DNA of 64,000 nt from Bathynomus jamesi (taxonomy: Eukaryota > Arthropoda > Malacostraca > Isopoda > Cirolanidae): NCBI GenBank assembly GCA_023014485.1, contig JAJOZX010012074.1, forward strand, positions 1 to 64,000, in the 5' to 3' direction. This document shows positions 22,385 to 32,788 of the stretch, in pieces. Every line of letters begins with the position of its first letter. The stretch's first letter is position 1. The notes below the pieces were generated by a model. It was not told the origin of the DNA, searched no databases, and was given only the letters and a program-made list of their open reading frames with translations. The position numbers were made by a program, and so were the translations under genes.

Positions 22385-23938
22385 TGCATATAACTGCAAT
22401 GACCGCGCAGTATATAAATGAATAGAAACGACATAAGTGTTAAGGAACGTTTCTGCACACGAGGAGGAGAGATAACGAACAATGAAAAATGAGGCGAACC
22501 GCCCAGGAATCGAACCCAGGGCCTTCCAATTGCCGGTCGGACGCTCTACCATTATGCTACGGACCTCACTCAATCACAAATCGAAATTCTCCCACATAGG
22601 GCAGAAACCAATGCCCTGAGAGGGCACCCTCGCAAATCGTGAATATGCGCATATAACTGCAATGACCGCGCAGTATATAAATGAATAGAAACGACATAAG
22701 TGTTAAGGAACGTTTCTGCACACGATTTGTGATTGAGTGAGGTCCGTAGCATAATGGTAGAGCGTCCGACCGGCAATTGGAAGGCCCTGGGTTCGATTCC
22801 TGGGCGGTTCGCCTCATTTTTCATTGTTCGTTATCTCTCCTCCTCGTGTGCAGAAACGTTCCTTAACACTTATGTCGTTTCTATTCATTTATATACTGCG
22901 CGGTCATTGCAGTTATATGCGCATATTCACGATTTGCGAGGGTGCCCTCTCAGGGCATTGGTTTCTGCCCTATGTGGGAGAATTTCGATTTGTGATTGAG
23001 TGAGGTCCGTAGCATAATGGTAGAGCGTCCGACCGGCAATTGGAAGGCCCTGGGTTCGATTCCTGGGCGGTTCGCCTCATTTTTCATTGTTCGTTATCTC
23101 TCCTCCTCGTGTGCAGAAACGTTCCTTAACACTTATGTCGTTTCTATTCATTTATATACTGCGCGGTCATTGCAGTTATATGCGCATATTCACGATTTGC
23201 GAGGGTGCCCTCTCAGGGCATTGGTTTCTGCCCTATGTGGGAGAATTTCGATTTGTGATTGAGTGAGGTCCGTAGCATAATGGTAGAGCGTCCGACCGGC
23301 AATTGGAAGGCCCTGGGTTCGATTCCTGGGCGGTTCGCCTCATTTTCATTGTTCGTTATCTCTCCTCTCGTGTGCAGAAACGTTCCTTAACACTTATGTC
23401 GTTTCTATTCATATATACTGCGCGGTCATTGCAGTTATATGCGCATATTCACGATTTGCGAGGGTGCCCTCTCAGGGCATTGGTTTCTGCCCTATGTGGG
23501 AGAATTTCGATTTGTGATTGAGTGAGGTCCGTAGCATAATGGTAGAGCGTCCGACCGGCAATTGGAAGGCCCTGGGTTCGATTCCTGGGCGGTTCGCCTC
23601 ATTTTCATTGTTCGTTATCTCTCCTCCTCGTGTGCAGAAACGTTCCTTAACACTTATGTCGTTTCTATTCATTTATATACTGCGCGGTCATTGCAGTTAT
23701 ATGCGCATATTCACGATTTGCGAGGGTGCCCTCTCAGGGCATTGGTTTCTGCCCTATGTGGGAGAATTTCGATTTGTGATTGAGTGAGGTCCGTAGCATA
23801 ATGGTAGAGCGTCCGACCGGCAATTGGAAGGCCCTGGGTTCGATTCCTGGGCGGTTCGCCTCATTTTTCATTGTTCGTTATCTCTCCTCCTCGTGTGCAG
23901 AAACGTTCCTTAACACTTATGTCGTTTCTATTCATATA
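22385..23938. repeat. tRNA-like tandem array 2, inverted about position 22724
   Basis: One full - strand unit (head 22491-22567) and part of a second meet five + strand units head-on near 22724. Plus heads are at 22739-22815, 23002-23078, 23265-23341, 23524-23600 and 23786-23862, with periods of 263, 263, 259 and 262 bp. Units differ by a few bases only. The head has A-box-like TAGCATAATGGTAGAG and B box GGTTCGATTCC. The unit is a close relative of that in array 1. Both borders are (AT)n, and the right border falls at the same point of the unit (TTTCTATTCAT) as in array 1. The repeated open frames across it come from the tandem unit. Confidence 0.85.
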
Positions 23939-23952
23939 TATATATATATATA

Positions 23953-24096
23953 TGAATATACAGAACTAATGTGCATGAAACAAGGTGTTCCATCATGAAA
24001 AAGATAAAACCAGTATTTACCATTACTTATTCTGACTATAGTGAATTTAATATCCTAGAGTCCCTTGTTCCATGCTCATTAGTTTTGTGTATTCCA
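23953..24096. mobile_element. Short MITE with inverted ends
   Basis: Left GAATATACAGAACTAATGTG and right (reversed) GAATACACAAAACTAATGAG form inverted ends of about 32 bp around a 75 bp core (..TTACCATTACTTATTCTGAC..). It lies in the (TA)n that closes array 2. A diverged partial copy of the core is at 61008-61085. Confidence 0.7.
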
Positions 24097-24761
24097 TAAA
24101 AATTATCTCAGGGAACCATTGAGTTGATATATATATATATAGTGTGTGTGTGTATTGAAAATGTATTTTAATTATTATTTTCTTTTCTTTGCGTTATTTT
24201 CACTCTTTATACTTGTTTTACGATGATTTCTGTATTTTATAAACGAGTAGCGAGTGCGGCCGGTTCTCAACTGATATGGAGCCCGCAGCCTACATTTCTG
24301 AAGCGAGGGAGTGGGAAAATGACAATTTATCACTATTTACCGGTTTATTTCACTTAAAACGATGAAGATGACGGGGGGAAAGTGAGCTCGAATTTATAAT
24401 CTAACGTTTTGTTCGTGGAGAGAGTTTAAGTTAAGTAAATTTAAAATCACAAAATTACATTTTAGCACCAAATCGACCTTCTCTTTAAAGACCCCGAACG
24501 AGATTGCCTGAACCAGGTCCTTTTTAGAATCTCGTAGACCTCCATTTGATTGGCTGCCCCCTTAACGAATTTAATGGTTATGATGTTTGGTTCCATTTTT
24601 TAAATATTTTGTGAAATGTGTATATTAACGTTCAAATAATTCTGTTCCCTTTAAAAATAATCGGTAGGGTAACAATCCTTATAAATCTTAACATTCCATT
24701 TTAACATGATCATTAATAAATAATCACTATAAATTTCATATTCTAAATTAACGCATGACTG

Positions 24762-24792
<31 letters not shown>

Positions 24793-25152
24793 TTCTCAGA
24801 ATACAAGTTGTTTCACATAAACAGCGGTTCGGGCGGCGCCCATCAGTACGAAGACTGTTCAGTCGTAGGTTTTAACCAATGCCGCCGAGAGCTGGGCGGT
24901 TGTTTGCCGTCTTACGTATGGGGATACGGAGAGTGGAGCAGAGATCTTTATCACTTTTACTTCGATCAAAAATAATTTCAAAGACAGATTATGGGAATTC
25001 CACATCATTTGTCTTGTAAGCCGTTCTACCATTAATGACGGACTGACGGATGAGGCTCAGAGAGTGCGAAGGACATTCTCAGATTAAGTTTTATGAGATA
25101 AGTATGGAAGATAAGGAGAGAAGAGCGGAAATCTTTACTATTTTTGTTTTAG
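24097..25152. other. Non-coding stretch, (TG)n at 24762-24790
   Basis: AT-rich with one more complex GC-richer patch (24820-24975) that is open for about 60 codons after the (TG)n. It has no recognisable domain or splice context. No gene supported. Confidence 0.5.
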
Positions 25153-25374
25153 CCTTTGGTTAACGTGGAATCCTAACCACGCTCCACCAGCAGTCCAGCG
25201 TCTTAACCGCTAGGCTACCCAGTGTACCCATTTATCTACCAACCAATTTCTTTGTGTGGAAGGATGAACAGCTGGGTTTTGCTGCGCGCCGCCTCCCGTC
25301 ACCGGGTATCGATCCCGGGGTCGATGGATTTGTAGTCAGTGACGCTAACCACTACACCACCGAGCCGAGGCACA
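25153..25374 (-). mobile_element. Dimeric tRNA-derived SINE, copy 5 (tail-truncated)
   Basis: Both tRNA-like segments and the core begin (AACGTGGAATCC on the + strand) are present. The tail module is missing. Confidence 0.8.
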
Positions 25375-25914
25375 TAGGTTGCTTCAGTAAAAATACTTAA
25401 ATTAACTATATTCTGCTTAAGTCATCTTTTAACCCTCTGTAACATTAAAAAAGCGATCGAGGGTCAAGGGGCCAGCGAAGCGAACCCCCTCTAATTATAT
25501 TATTATTATTATTATTAGACAAACCTTGCATGAAAACAATTCATGTAATTGTCTTGTAATCGAAACTGGTCCGAACACCTCGACATTTTCAGTTGTAGGA
25601 AATCATTTTATGATAAAACAATTTGTAATTTAAACTAAAATAATTATGCGAAGCAACTGCAATAGAGAAAAAATAGATATTAGGAAAATAGATGATGATG
25701 TTAAACTTTAATACAAATTTGAGAGAACTCATTTTTGGTGTAGTTTCTTAATTATTTTAAGAGGTTTAGCCATTGATAAGTCTTGGCCTTTAAGATAGGA
25801 ACAAAACTTGACCATTACTTATCAGGGTTGGCAGAAACTCAAACCCACATGGGTTTTTGGGGTATTTTTAGTTTTTCTAGGTTTTTTGGTGGGGCGGGGG
25901 AATAGTGATCGTCC
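25375..25914. other. AT-rich non-coding stretch
   Basis: Short (TTA)n at 25497-25517. Nothing else recognised. Confidence 0.5.
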
Positions 25915-26030
25915 TCTGCGTGCTGATAATGTAGCACCCCGTGGGTTGGATCCAACGTAAAGCTGTAGGTCCCATCCGTCATATAACCTTAGACGTTACG
26001 GAGATTGAATAGCCTAAAAAAAAAAAAAAG
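25915..26030 (+). mobile_element. SINE fragment: shared core and tail
   Basis: Contains GGATCCAACGTAAAGCTGTA and a tail (CATCCGTCATATAACCTTAGA) ending in poly(A). This matches the 3' part of the 5S-headed SINE at 47765-47979, but the 5S head is not recognisable here. Confidence 0.65.
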
Positions 26031-26621
26031 CCCACCCTTGGGAGTCTTCGCTTTTGGAAAACGGTGTTACTCCCTGAGCTACGTCGCTGGTTATAAATGA
26101 CGTTACAACCATCTTCCATGCGATGAAATTGGTCGACACCACATTACTCTAAATTCGGCGTAAGGCTCCTTTCGTATCTGTACGTAACAGTTTCATATTA
26201 CTTAAAATGGTTTTATTCCGCGACACGTTTTTGTTCTACATTTTCATTAATTTTAATTTTCAAATTTTATTTCATCATTTATTTGAAATTTTTCTTTCAT
26301 AACACTGTTTTTACCGTTTCTTTATCCAGGATGTTGAGGAAAACCTCAATAATAATAATTTTAAATTTTATTTTATGTAATAATAAAAAAAATCCGTATA
26401 GAAAAATTTTGTACGGAATATTATTATTATTTATTATTATTATTATTATTATTATATTATTATGAGGAAGGGAAACGGGGCAGAGAGAGAATGTATGGTA
26501 TGGAATTAAATCCATTGTATATTCGGTTCATGAATTTCTCAAAAGGATGTTGTATTGTGCTTGGGCTCCAAAGGGAATTCTTTTGAAAGTGTCGAGGTGA
26601 GGGGTAGGGGATTATTTAAAA

Positions 26622-26668
<47 letters not shown>

Positions 26669-27387
26669 TAATTGCTCCTTAGACGCTCCTTAGACTCTTT
26701 CTTGGCTACACGCATTCAACCTCCCAATTTTTTCAAAAAATTAAAAATGAATGCAAAAATTGAGTTAGAAGTTTCAGTGTTTTGTTTTTCATATTTTTTA
26801 TGAGATTTGTTAAGAGTAAAATATTACTACTATTAGGGCATTAACTAAGAGTGTTTAGTACATTTAACGGTGCTTTAAAACTTTAGCGTTAGTTAGCATT
26901 TAGTTGTTGATTTTTTGATACTTGTCTTAGTTAATAATTAAGAAACCTTTTATGAAAATGCTAATATAATTATCTAAGGTAGAAATTCCCTCTTATATAT
27001 TGCTTATAAATTATATGTTGGAGACGTTTGAAAGCGCAACTGAAGAGTTGCATACAGTAAAATTGTAATTTTACACTGTTTAATTGTTAGCAGCCCTCTT
27101 TCTCTGTGATGGCTTTATCTGACGAATATGTGTTGTCTGTATATGCGTTTGATGCGACAAGTCGTAAACAAATTATATGAAAAGTTAATGATTAACTAAC
27201 TTTAAGAAATACGGCGAATTAACAGATATTGTTAAAATTTCATTTAGAATAATTACAAAGTTAACTCAGTGCGTTAAAAGTTTGAATAGTTATTCATTTC
27301 CTTAATTTATTTTAACGAGTTACAATGTCCTCTTTGATCTTGAATAACTAGAGGTCATTTCTCCCTTGATCTGAATGAATAACCCCT

Positions 27388-27448
<61 letters not shown>

Positions 27449-27669
27449 TGAATGAAAACTATGGGTGCCACGTCGAGTGGGCTATAAAGCTGTTGTCTCC
27501 CTCATTTTCCTTGTAACTTTCACTCTCTCTAAAATAATTGCCATTTGGAGAAAGTATGATTCGTTTATTGTATTGTTATGGCCTCGTCGTCTTTATGGGA
27601 ATGTTGTTAGACTAAATCGTTGACTTGTCATTTTACTAAGATAGGTTATATGGGGTGATTTACGACTCA

Positions 27670-27721
<52 letters not shown>

Positions 27722-28369
27722 TTTATTATACCAATTTCGCACTTCCTTCAAAGATATAATCCTTTAATGCCTTTCCTTTCATCAAACGAGAATCGTTAGC
27801 CTGGTGTATTAAGCCTTTCACCGTGGTAAGTTTTAGAAATGTTTACGATATATGGTGCTCATTAAAATTTATCGACTTGTCAGTATCATTAGTGCATCTA
27901 ATGAGGTGCGGTGTCACGTTCGTATGTCGCCGAAGGCTGTTATGTTCATTGACAGGGCGTTAAACTTCATTTTAAGATGTCCTTTTTTTAATTTTTTTTT
28001 ATAACTAACTAGACTATATAACATAGTAATATGTGTTACTTTCAACACTTTTTTTCCTTGTTTGTACAATAACCCATATTTGTGTGTGTGTGTGTGTGCG
28101 TGTATGCGCGCGCGCGTACATAATTTGGTAATGTAATAAGAAAACTACTTCAGTCATGATTAGAGAATTATTTCATGAGAATTTATGGTGATTGAATCTA
28201 AAAGTAAATTTTATTTTACACGTCGTCTCCATTGCATTATTGGAAAGGTGCATTACATGCAGTCATGCAATTAGTGTAATTGTTCTTTGCACTGAGGAAT
28301 GAATTCACGAACCGCTCGTACAGTATTACGCAAATGCACCTCATTCGTTTTTCTTTCGTAATATATATA
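26031..28369. other. AT-rich non-coding with several simple repeats
   Basis: (TTA)n at 26416-26464, poly(T) of about 40 at 26624-26664, (CT)n at 27391-27444, (AT)n at 27672-27712 and (GT)n then (GC)n at 28082-28118. The (CT)n tract has no LINE-A UTR before it. No gene recognised. Confidence 0.55.
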
Positions 28370-28393
28370 TGTTGCAAGGAATCTGTGTACCTT

Positions 28394-28913
28394 GGGATTT
28401 CATCAAATCCCATAAAATGTTCAGGGATTTCATCAAATCCCATAAAATGTTCAGGGATTTCATCAAATCCCATAAAATGTTCAGGGATTTCATCAAATCC
28501 CATAAAATGTTCAGGGATTTCATCAAATCCCATAAAATGTTCAGGGATTTCATCAAATCCCATAAAATGTTCAGGGATTTCATCAAATCCCATAAAATGT
28601 TCAGGGATTTCATCAAATCCCATAAAATGTTCAGGGATTTCATCAAATCCCATAAAATGTTCAGGGATTTCATCAAATCCCATAAAATGTTCAGGGATTT
28701 CATCAAATCCCATAAAATGTTCAGGGATTTCATCAAATCCCATAAAATGTTCAGGGATTTCATCAAATCCCATAAAATGTTCAGGGATTTCATCAAATCC
28801 CATAAAATGTTCAGGGATTTCATCAAATCCCATAAAATGTTCAGGGATTTCATCAAATCCCATAAAATGTTCAGGGATTTCATCAAATCCCATAAAATGT
28901 TCAGGGATTTCAT
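28394..28913. repeat. Perfect 30 bp minisatellite, 17 copies plus one third
   Basis: Seventeen identical units of GGGATTTCATCAAATCCCAT followed by AAAATGTTCA, then a partial unit. Each unit can form a 7 bp hairpin (GGGATTT/AAATCCC). Because 30 is divisible by three, four of the six frames stay open across the array (10-residue repeats such as EIPEHFMGFD or SSNPIKCSGI). None has features of a known protein. Confidence 0.97.
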
Positions 28914-28936
28914 GCAAGGTTAAGTACCTACTAAGT

Positions 28937-29162
28937 CAGTGGTTCCCAAACTTTTATGGTGGCGACCCTGAATACAATATTGTCCTGGCCTGGCGACCAT
29001 AAACGCTGGTACATGCAGTGTTAATGACTAATCATTTTGATACGTTGTGTTTATATTCATATAGTTTGATTGAATCAGTCGTTGAGAATTTCCGTCCCGC
29101 GACCCTCAGGAACACCTTCCCGACCCTCACTTGGGTCGCGACCATGGGTTTGGGAACCGCTG
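28937..29162. mobile_element. hAT-type MITE, second family (226 bp)
   Basis: Ends CAGTGGTTCCCAAAC and GTTTGGGAACCGCTG (one mismatch), with a perfect 8 bp duplication TACTAAGT at 28929-28936 and 29163-29170. The ends and duplication length fit hAT. Open frames inside are fortuitous. Confidence 0.93.
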
Positions 29163-29362
29163 TACTAAGTAGTGGTATTTTTGTTAGTTTTAACGAAGAT
29201 GTCACGTCGTGAAGGGCGTACAGTTGACCTAATCGGGCATTCAATTAACCGTGCATTCAATAATCTTCGCGTCGGTTTAATGAAAATATCACGACTTACC
29301 AGAACATTTTAGGGATTTCATGAAATCCCTAGTTACACAGATTTTTTTTCACACCCCCACAA

Positions 29363-29930
29363 CTAAGTAAATTTCATATACGGTGAGCGGATTTCAAAGA
29401 AAACTAATGAAAATTGTGGATATATTGAACATTTCTTTATGCCACTGGAAATTCTCCATTTACTACTACTGCATTGTATGTGCAGATAAAAAGTTAAAGT
29501 ACGGTACTCGCATATGGTGTTACCTTGATGTTGAAAACTCTGCTCGATATGTTTACCACGAACTTCTACAACCTTTTTCAGTCTAGGACGGAACTCATCT
29601 ATGGTTTTATTGATTTGTTCTTGTGGTAGCTCATCCCATTTTTCAAGAAGCTGTCGTAAATGAGCGACATTTCTTACTTTGACCCGATAAATTCTCTGTG
29701 ACAAATTTTTCTAAAGGCCGTAATCGACAGAATTTAAATCGGGACTGTTTGGTGGCCAAATTAAATACCGCTACCTGGTGTTCTTTTGATATCTCCTGTT
29801 TTATCGATTTTCTTGAAGCTTTTGTTTGGAAACTAACAATAATCTCTCGTCCATAATGTTTTTCAAGCCTACAGAGTTTTATAAGAACTTGGTCCTCTGA
29901 AGTAAATGGCATTTTATAAATAGGGCTGGG
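29363..29930 (-). pseudogene. Tc1/mariner-superfamily transposase, internally deleted
   Basis: The N-terminal start MPFTSEDQVLIKLCRLEKHYG lies near 29912, in the style of a known Tc1/mariner-type N-terminus. Soon after, near 29704, the reading changes to a C-terminal region (RNVAHLRQLLEKWDELPQEQI then RPRLKKVVEVRGKHIEQ). The whole catalytic core between is missing, so this is a deletion derivative. I could not define clean TIRs. Confidence 0.65.
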
Positions 29931-30169
29931 ATCTGATACCTGAAAAAGAGGAAAACAAAATTTAAGTTGGCTTACGTTAATTAACTTGAACCTATGATTA
30001 GCAAGATTTTTCCTGAATATTCGCCATAAATCCAATTTCTCAGCTAAAATGCTAAAAGATGGCATACAAACCATAAAATTACCTAGTACTAACATACTAA
30101 TATTTCATGGTTCTATGTACCATATTTGCCGAGATATGAAGGATTTAAAAGGTCCCCCCCCCCCTACCC

Positions 30170-30178
30170 GATATATAT

Positions 30179-30227
<49 letters not shown>
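30170..30227. repeat. (TA)n microsatellite
   Basis: Alternating TA into which the following MITE is set. Confidence 0.9.
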
Positions 30228-30232
<5 letters not shown>

Positions 30233-30452
30233 GAACCAAATGTAGGTGGACAGTAAATGATAACGTTTATTTTGAGAATACATATTTAATTTTTTTGTAT
30301 ACTATAATACAAAATAAAATTTAAATAAATTTAGTTATAATATTTAATATAATAAAACACAAACACCATAGTTATAATGAACACCATAGTTATAATATAA
30401 TATAACACAAACCGTATTCAACCTACTGTCCACCTACTTTTGGTTCACCGTG
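30228..30452. mobile_element. Tc1/mariner-type MITE (about 225 bp)
   Basis: Inverted ends: GGTGAACCAAATGTAGGTGG on the left and, reversed, GGTGAACCAAAAGTAGGTGG on the right. Both lie in TATATA sequence, as expected for TA-targeting elements. AT-rich core, no coding capacity. Confidence 0.8.
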
Positions 30453-30484
30453 TATATATAATTTTACACACACACACACACGCA

Positions 30485-31567
30485 CAGGATGTAACAAAAG
30501 CGTTATCCTTGATCACTTTTTTATGCTATAAAGATAATATAAGAAATGTTCAAATTGCATGCAATTCATGTACGGACACGTTAATTCGATCACATAAGCT
30601 ACATTGAACGTTACTGAGGACATCCTTACTGATGTTACATTCTTGTTATATGTTACCTTGTAATTGTTGAATAGTTCGCGGTTTGTCTGGTAAATAACAG
30701 ACTTTGAATCCTGGGAGGCCATTCCATTGGACCTTGGCGTCTAGCCCACTTCCCATGCTAAATATCCTACCATGCTAGAACAGGTCGTGCATAATGGGGT
30801 GGAGCCCAATCTTGCTGAAACTAAAAGTTAATTTGGGTTTGCAGAAGCATTTCATTCAGATAAGTTTGTAAGACCTTGCTAAGTACACGTCACCGTTTAC
30901 ATTTCCTTAAAAAAAAAAAAAAAAAAAAAAAGGTATGGTCTCGGAAGTACGTTGCCATGAATTCCACACCATAATCCTTGGATCGATCTGAGCACGTGTA
31001 TCTTCATACGAATATGGATTATCATCGCTCTAATATTGGAAATAATGGCAATTGACGGTACCGTTTAGGTGAAAACGTGCCTCATCACTAAATAAAATAT
31101 CGGAGAGCAACGTGGGTTATTTCATCCGTTGTTAATACTCACTCGCAGAAGTCCACACTGCAATCGGTGTCGTCATCTTGCAGTTTCTGAATCATACTAA
31201 CTTTGTATAGGTAAAACCTACGTCGTTTCAAAATTCTGTACACAAAAATGACTGGTTCCTGCTTTCTGGGCACTTTTTCGTAATGATCATTGGAGGCTAC
31301 TTTGATATTTACCAAGAGCAACTACGGAACTACCTTTGCCAGTAGAGGAACGAGGACGTCCACTACGAAGTCTGACCAAAAACATTACTGGTATCATTTA
31401 ATCGCTTCAGTACCTTTCCAATCAGTACGCGTCTTGGCTTCAGGATAAAATTCATGGAATTCGTTAATTTTACTTTCTCTTGTCGGGTGTAATCAGCCAT
31501 ATTGTTCATCAGTTGTGAACATGAAACAAAACGAGAAAACATTTCCTATGGTAACGGACTTTTGTTA

Positions 31568-31571
<4 letters not shown>
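30485..31571 (-). mobile_element. Mariner-like element with a decayed transposase
   Basis: Ends CAGGATGTAACAAAAGCGTTA and (reversed) AGTGTAACAAAAGTCCGTTA. Read on the - strand, the interior shows remnants of a transposase: FSDEARFHLNGTV near 31090, a QQDWAPPHYARP-like second catalytic region near 30815, and GPMEWPPR near 30725. Many stops and frame shifts interrupt it, and a poly(A)/poly(T) run at 30908-30930 splits it. It is related to the element at 32789. Confidence 0.75.
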
Positions 31572-31634
<63 letters not shown>

Positions 31635-31641
31635 CTGAGTT

Positions 31642-31693
<52 letters not shown>

Positions 31694-31700
31694 CTGAGTT

Positions 31701-31780
<80 letters not shown>

Positions 31781-31808
31781 CTGAGTTTGTGTGTATATAT
31801 ATATATAA
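31572..31808. repeat. Compound (TA)n with a repeated 20 bp interruption
   Basis: Four (TA)n blocks are separated by three copies of TTTTCTGAGTTTGTGTG (about 31630, 31690 and 31777). The interruption is duplicated together with the microsatellite, forming a higher-order repeat. Confidence 0.9.
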
Positions 31809-32788
31809 AATTTTCTTAGTGGATTTGTAATGGATAAAAGCTTTTATATTTTAAAGCTATAATTTAATTTTTTAAACTCTTTAAACTATAAATAGAGGAT
31901 AGAAATGTCAAAGGGATACAGTTTACTAATTGCATAATATACTCCTAAATAGGTGGGGGTAGGGGAGAATCTAGGAATATATATATATATATATATATAT
32001 ATCAGTATATAAGCTTCGGTAAATTCCCAATTTAAGGGGTGTATAATAATGATTTGATTATTATCGTTGGTATCGCATTATTTCGATTGCCTCTTGAGAT
32101 GAGTAAATGCAGATTTTACTGTAGGTGCGAGTTGCTAAACCTTGGATTTTACATCTCATTCGAGTAGGAGGTGATAATAAAATGAAGACGGCCATTACAC
32201 ACAACACACACACACACACACACACTAGCATGATCAGGAATGAATACTGAAACTAAGATGAAAATCAATTACAGGGACGGACGAAGATGAAAACTCAACC
32301 ATTTCTTCAAGTATTTCCCTTCCATTAGATTTATTCATACCGATTGGAATCAAAGAAGGAAGTAAGATTGTGCGTGTCATTTTGTGTATTTAATTTGTCC
32401 TTTGTGAGCATCATACAGGTGCTTCAAACAGAGGCAGGTGTCCGAAACCACCCAACCAACTCTGGCGGAAATTGCAAGAAGCTTCCTCTGTGTGTGTGTG
32501 TGTGTGTGTTATACTTTATTTATTTATTTGCTATGAAGTATCAAATTGTCTCAAATTTGAACTTATCAAATGTTAAGTCCTTGGGGATGTTTGTCACCCC
32601 CCCCCCCTTTTTTTTCCCCCCCCCATAAATTCTTCTTCACTTGTTTTTGCAGATTTTCAAGAATGAAAAGTAGAGACTAAAATACGAGGAAACTATTATT
32701 TTTTCAGTAATAGAAGCGTATAATTACTGTTAAACTGTATTTATGATAGGTGAATTAGCGCTTTTTAACCTGCTGCTTTGACTTCATA
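31809..32788. other. Non-coding, with (TA)n, (CA)n and (GT)n tracts
   Basis: (TA)n at 31978-32002, (AC)n at 32198-32226, (GT)n at 32488-32510 and a C/T-rich run at 32597-32625. No gene recognised. Confidence 0.5.

Larger units (their letters stand above)
28378..29345. mobile_element. TIR element carrying the 30 bp minisatellite
   Basis: The left side (AATCTGTGTACCTTGGGATTTC at its start) and the right side (29290-29345, which reversed begins AATCTGTGTAACTAGGGATTTC) form inverted ends. The right end holds one diverged copy of the 30 bp unit, while the left end holds an array of seventeen. The interior is about 380 bp, of which 226 bp is an inserted hAT MITE. No transposase frame is visible. 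The superfamily is not identified and no target duplication was found. Confidence 0.55.

Noticed and set aside
2902..23938. Functional tRNA gene clusters
   Set aside because: A and B boxes are present, but the acceptor stem pairs only in part, the loop before the anticodon lacks the usual T, and copies lie within a 260 bp tandem unit. tRNA-derived repeat is the safer call.
24763..24975. 70-codon frame after a (TG)n tract
   Set aside because: The first part is microsatellite. The remaining 60 residues have some complexity but no known domain, acceptor site or similarity that I can name.
28394..28913. CRISPR array
   Set aside because: The 30 bp repeats are directly adjacent with no spacers, and the context is an animal genome. 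It is a minisatellite.
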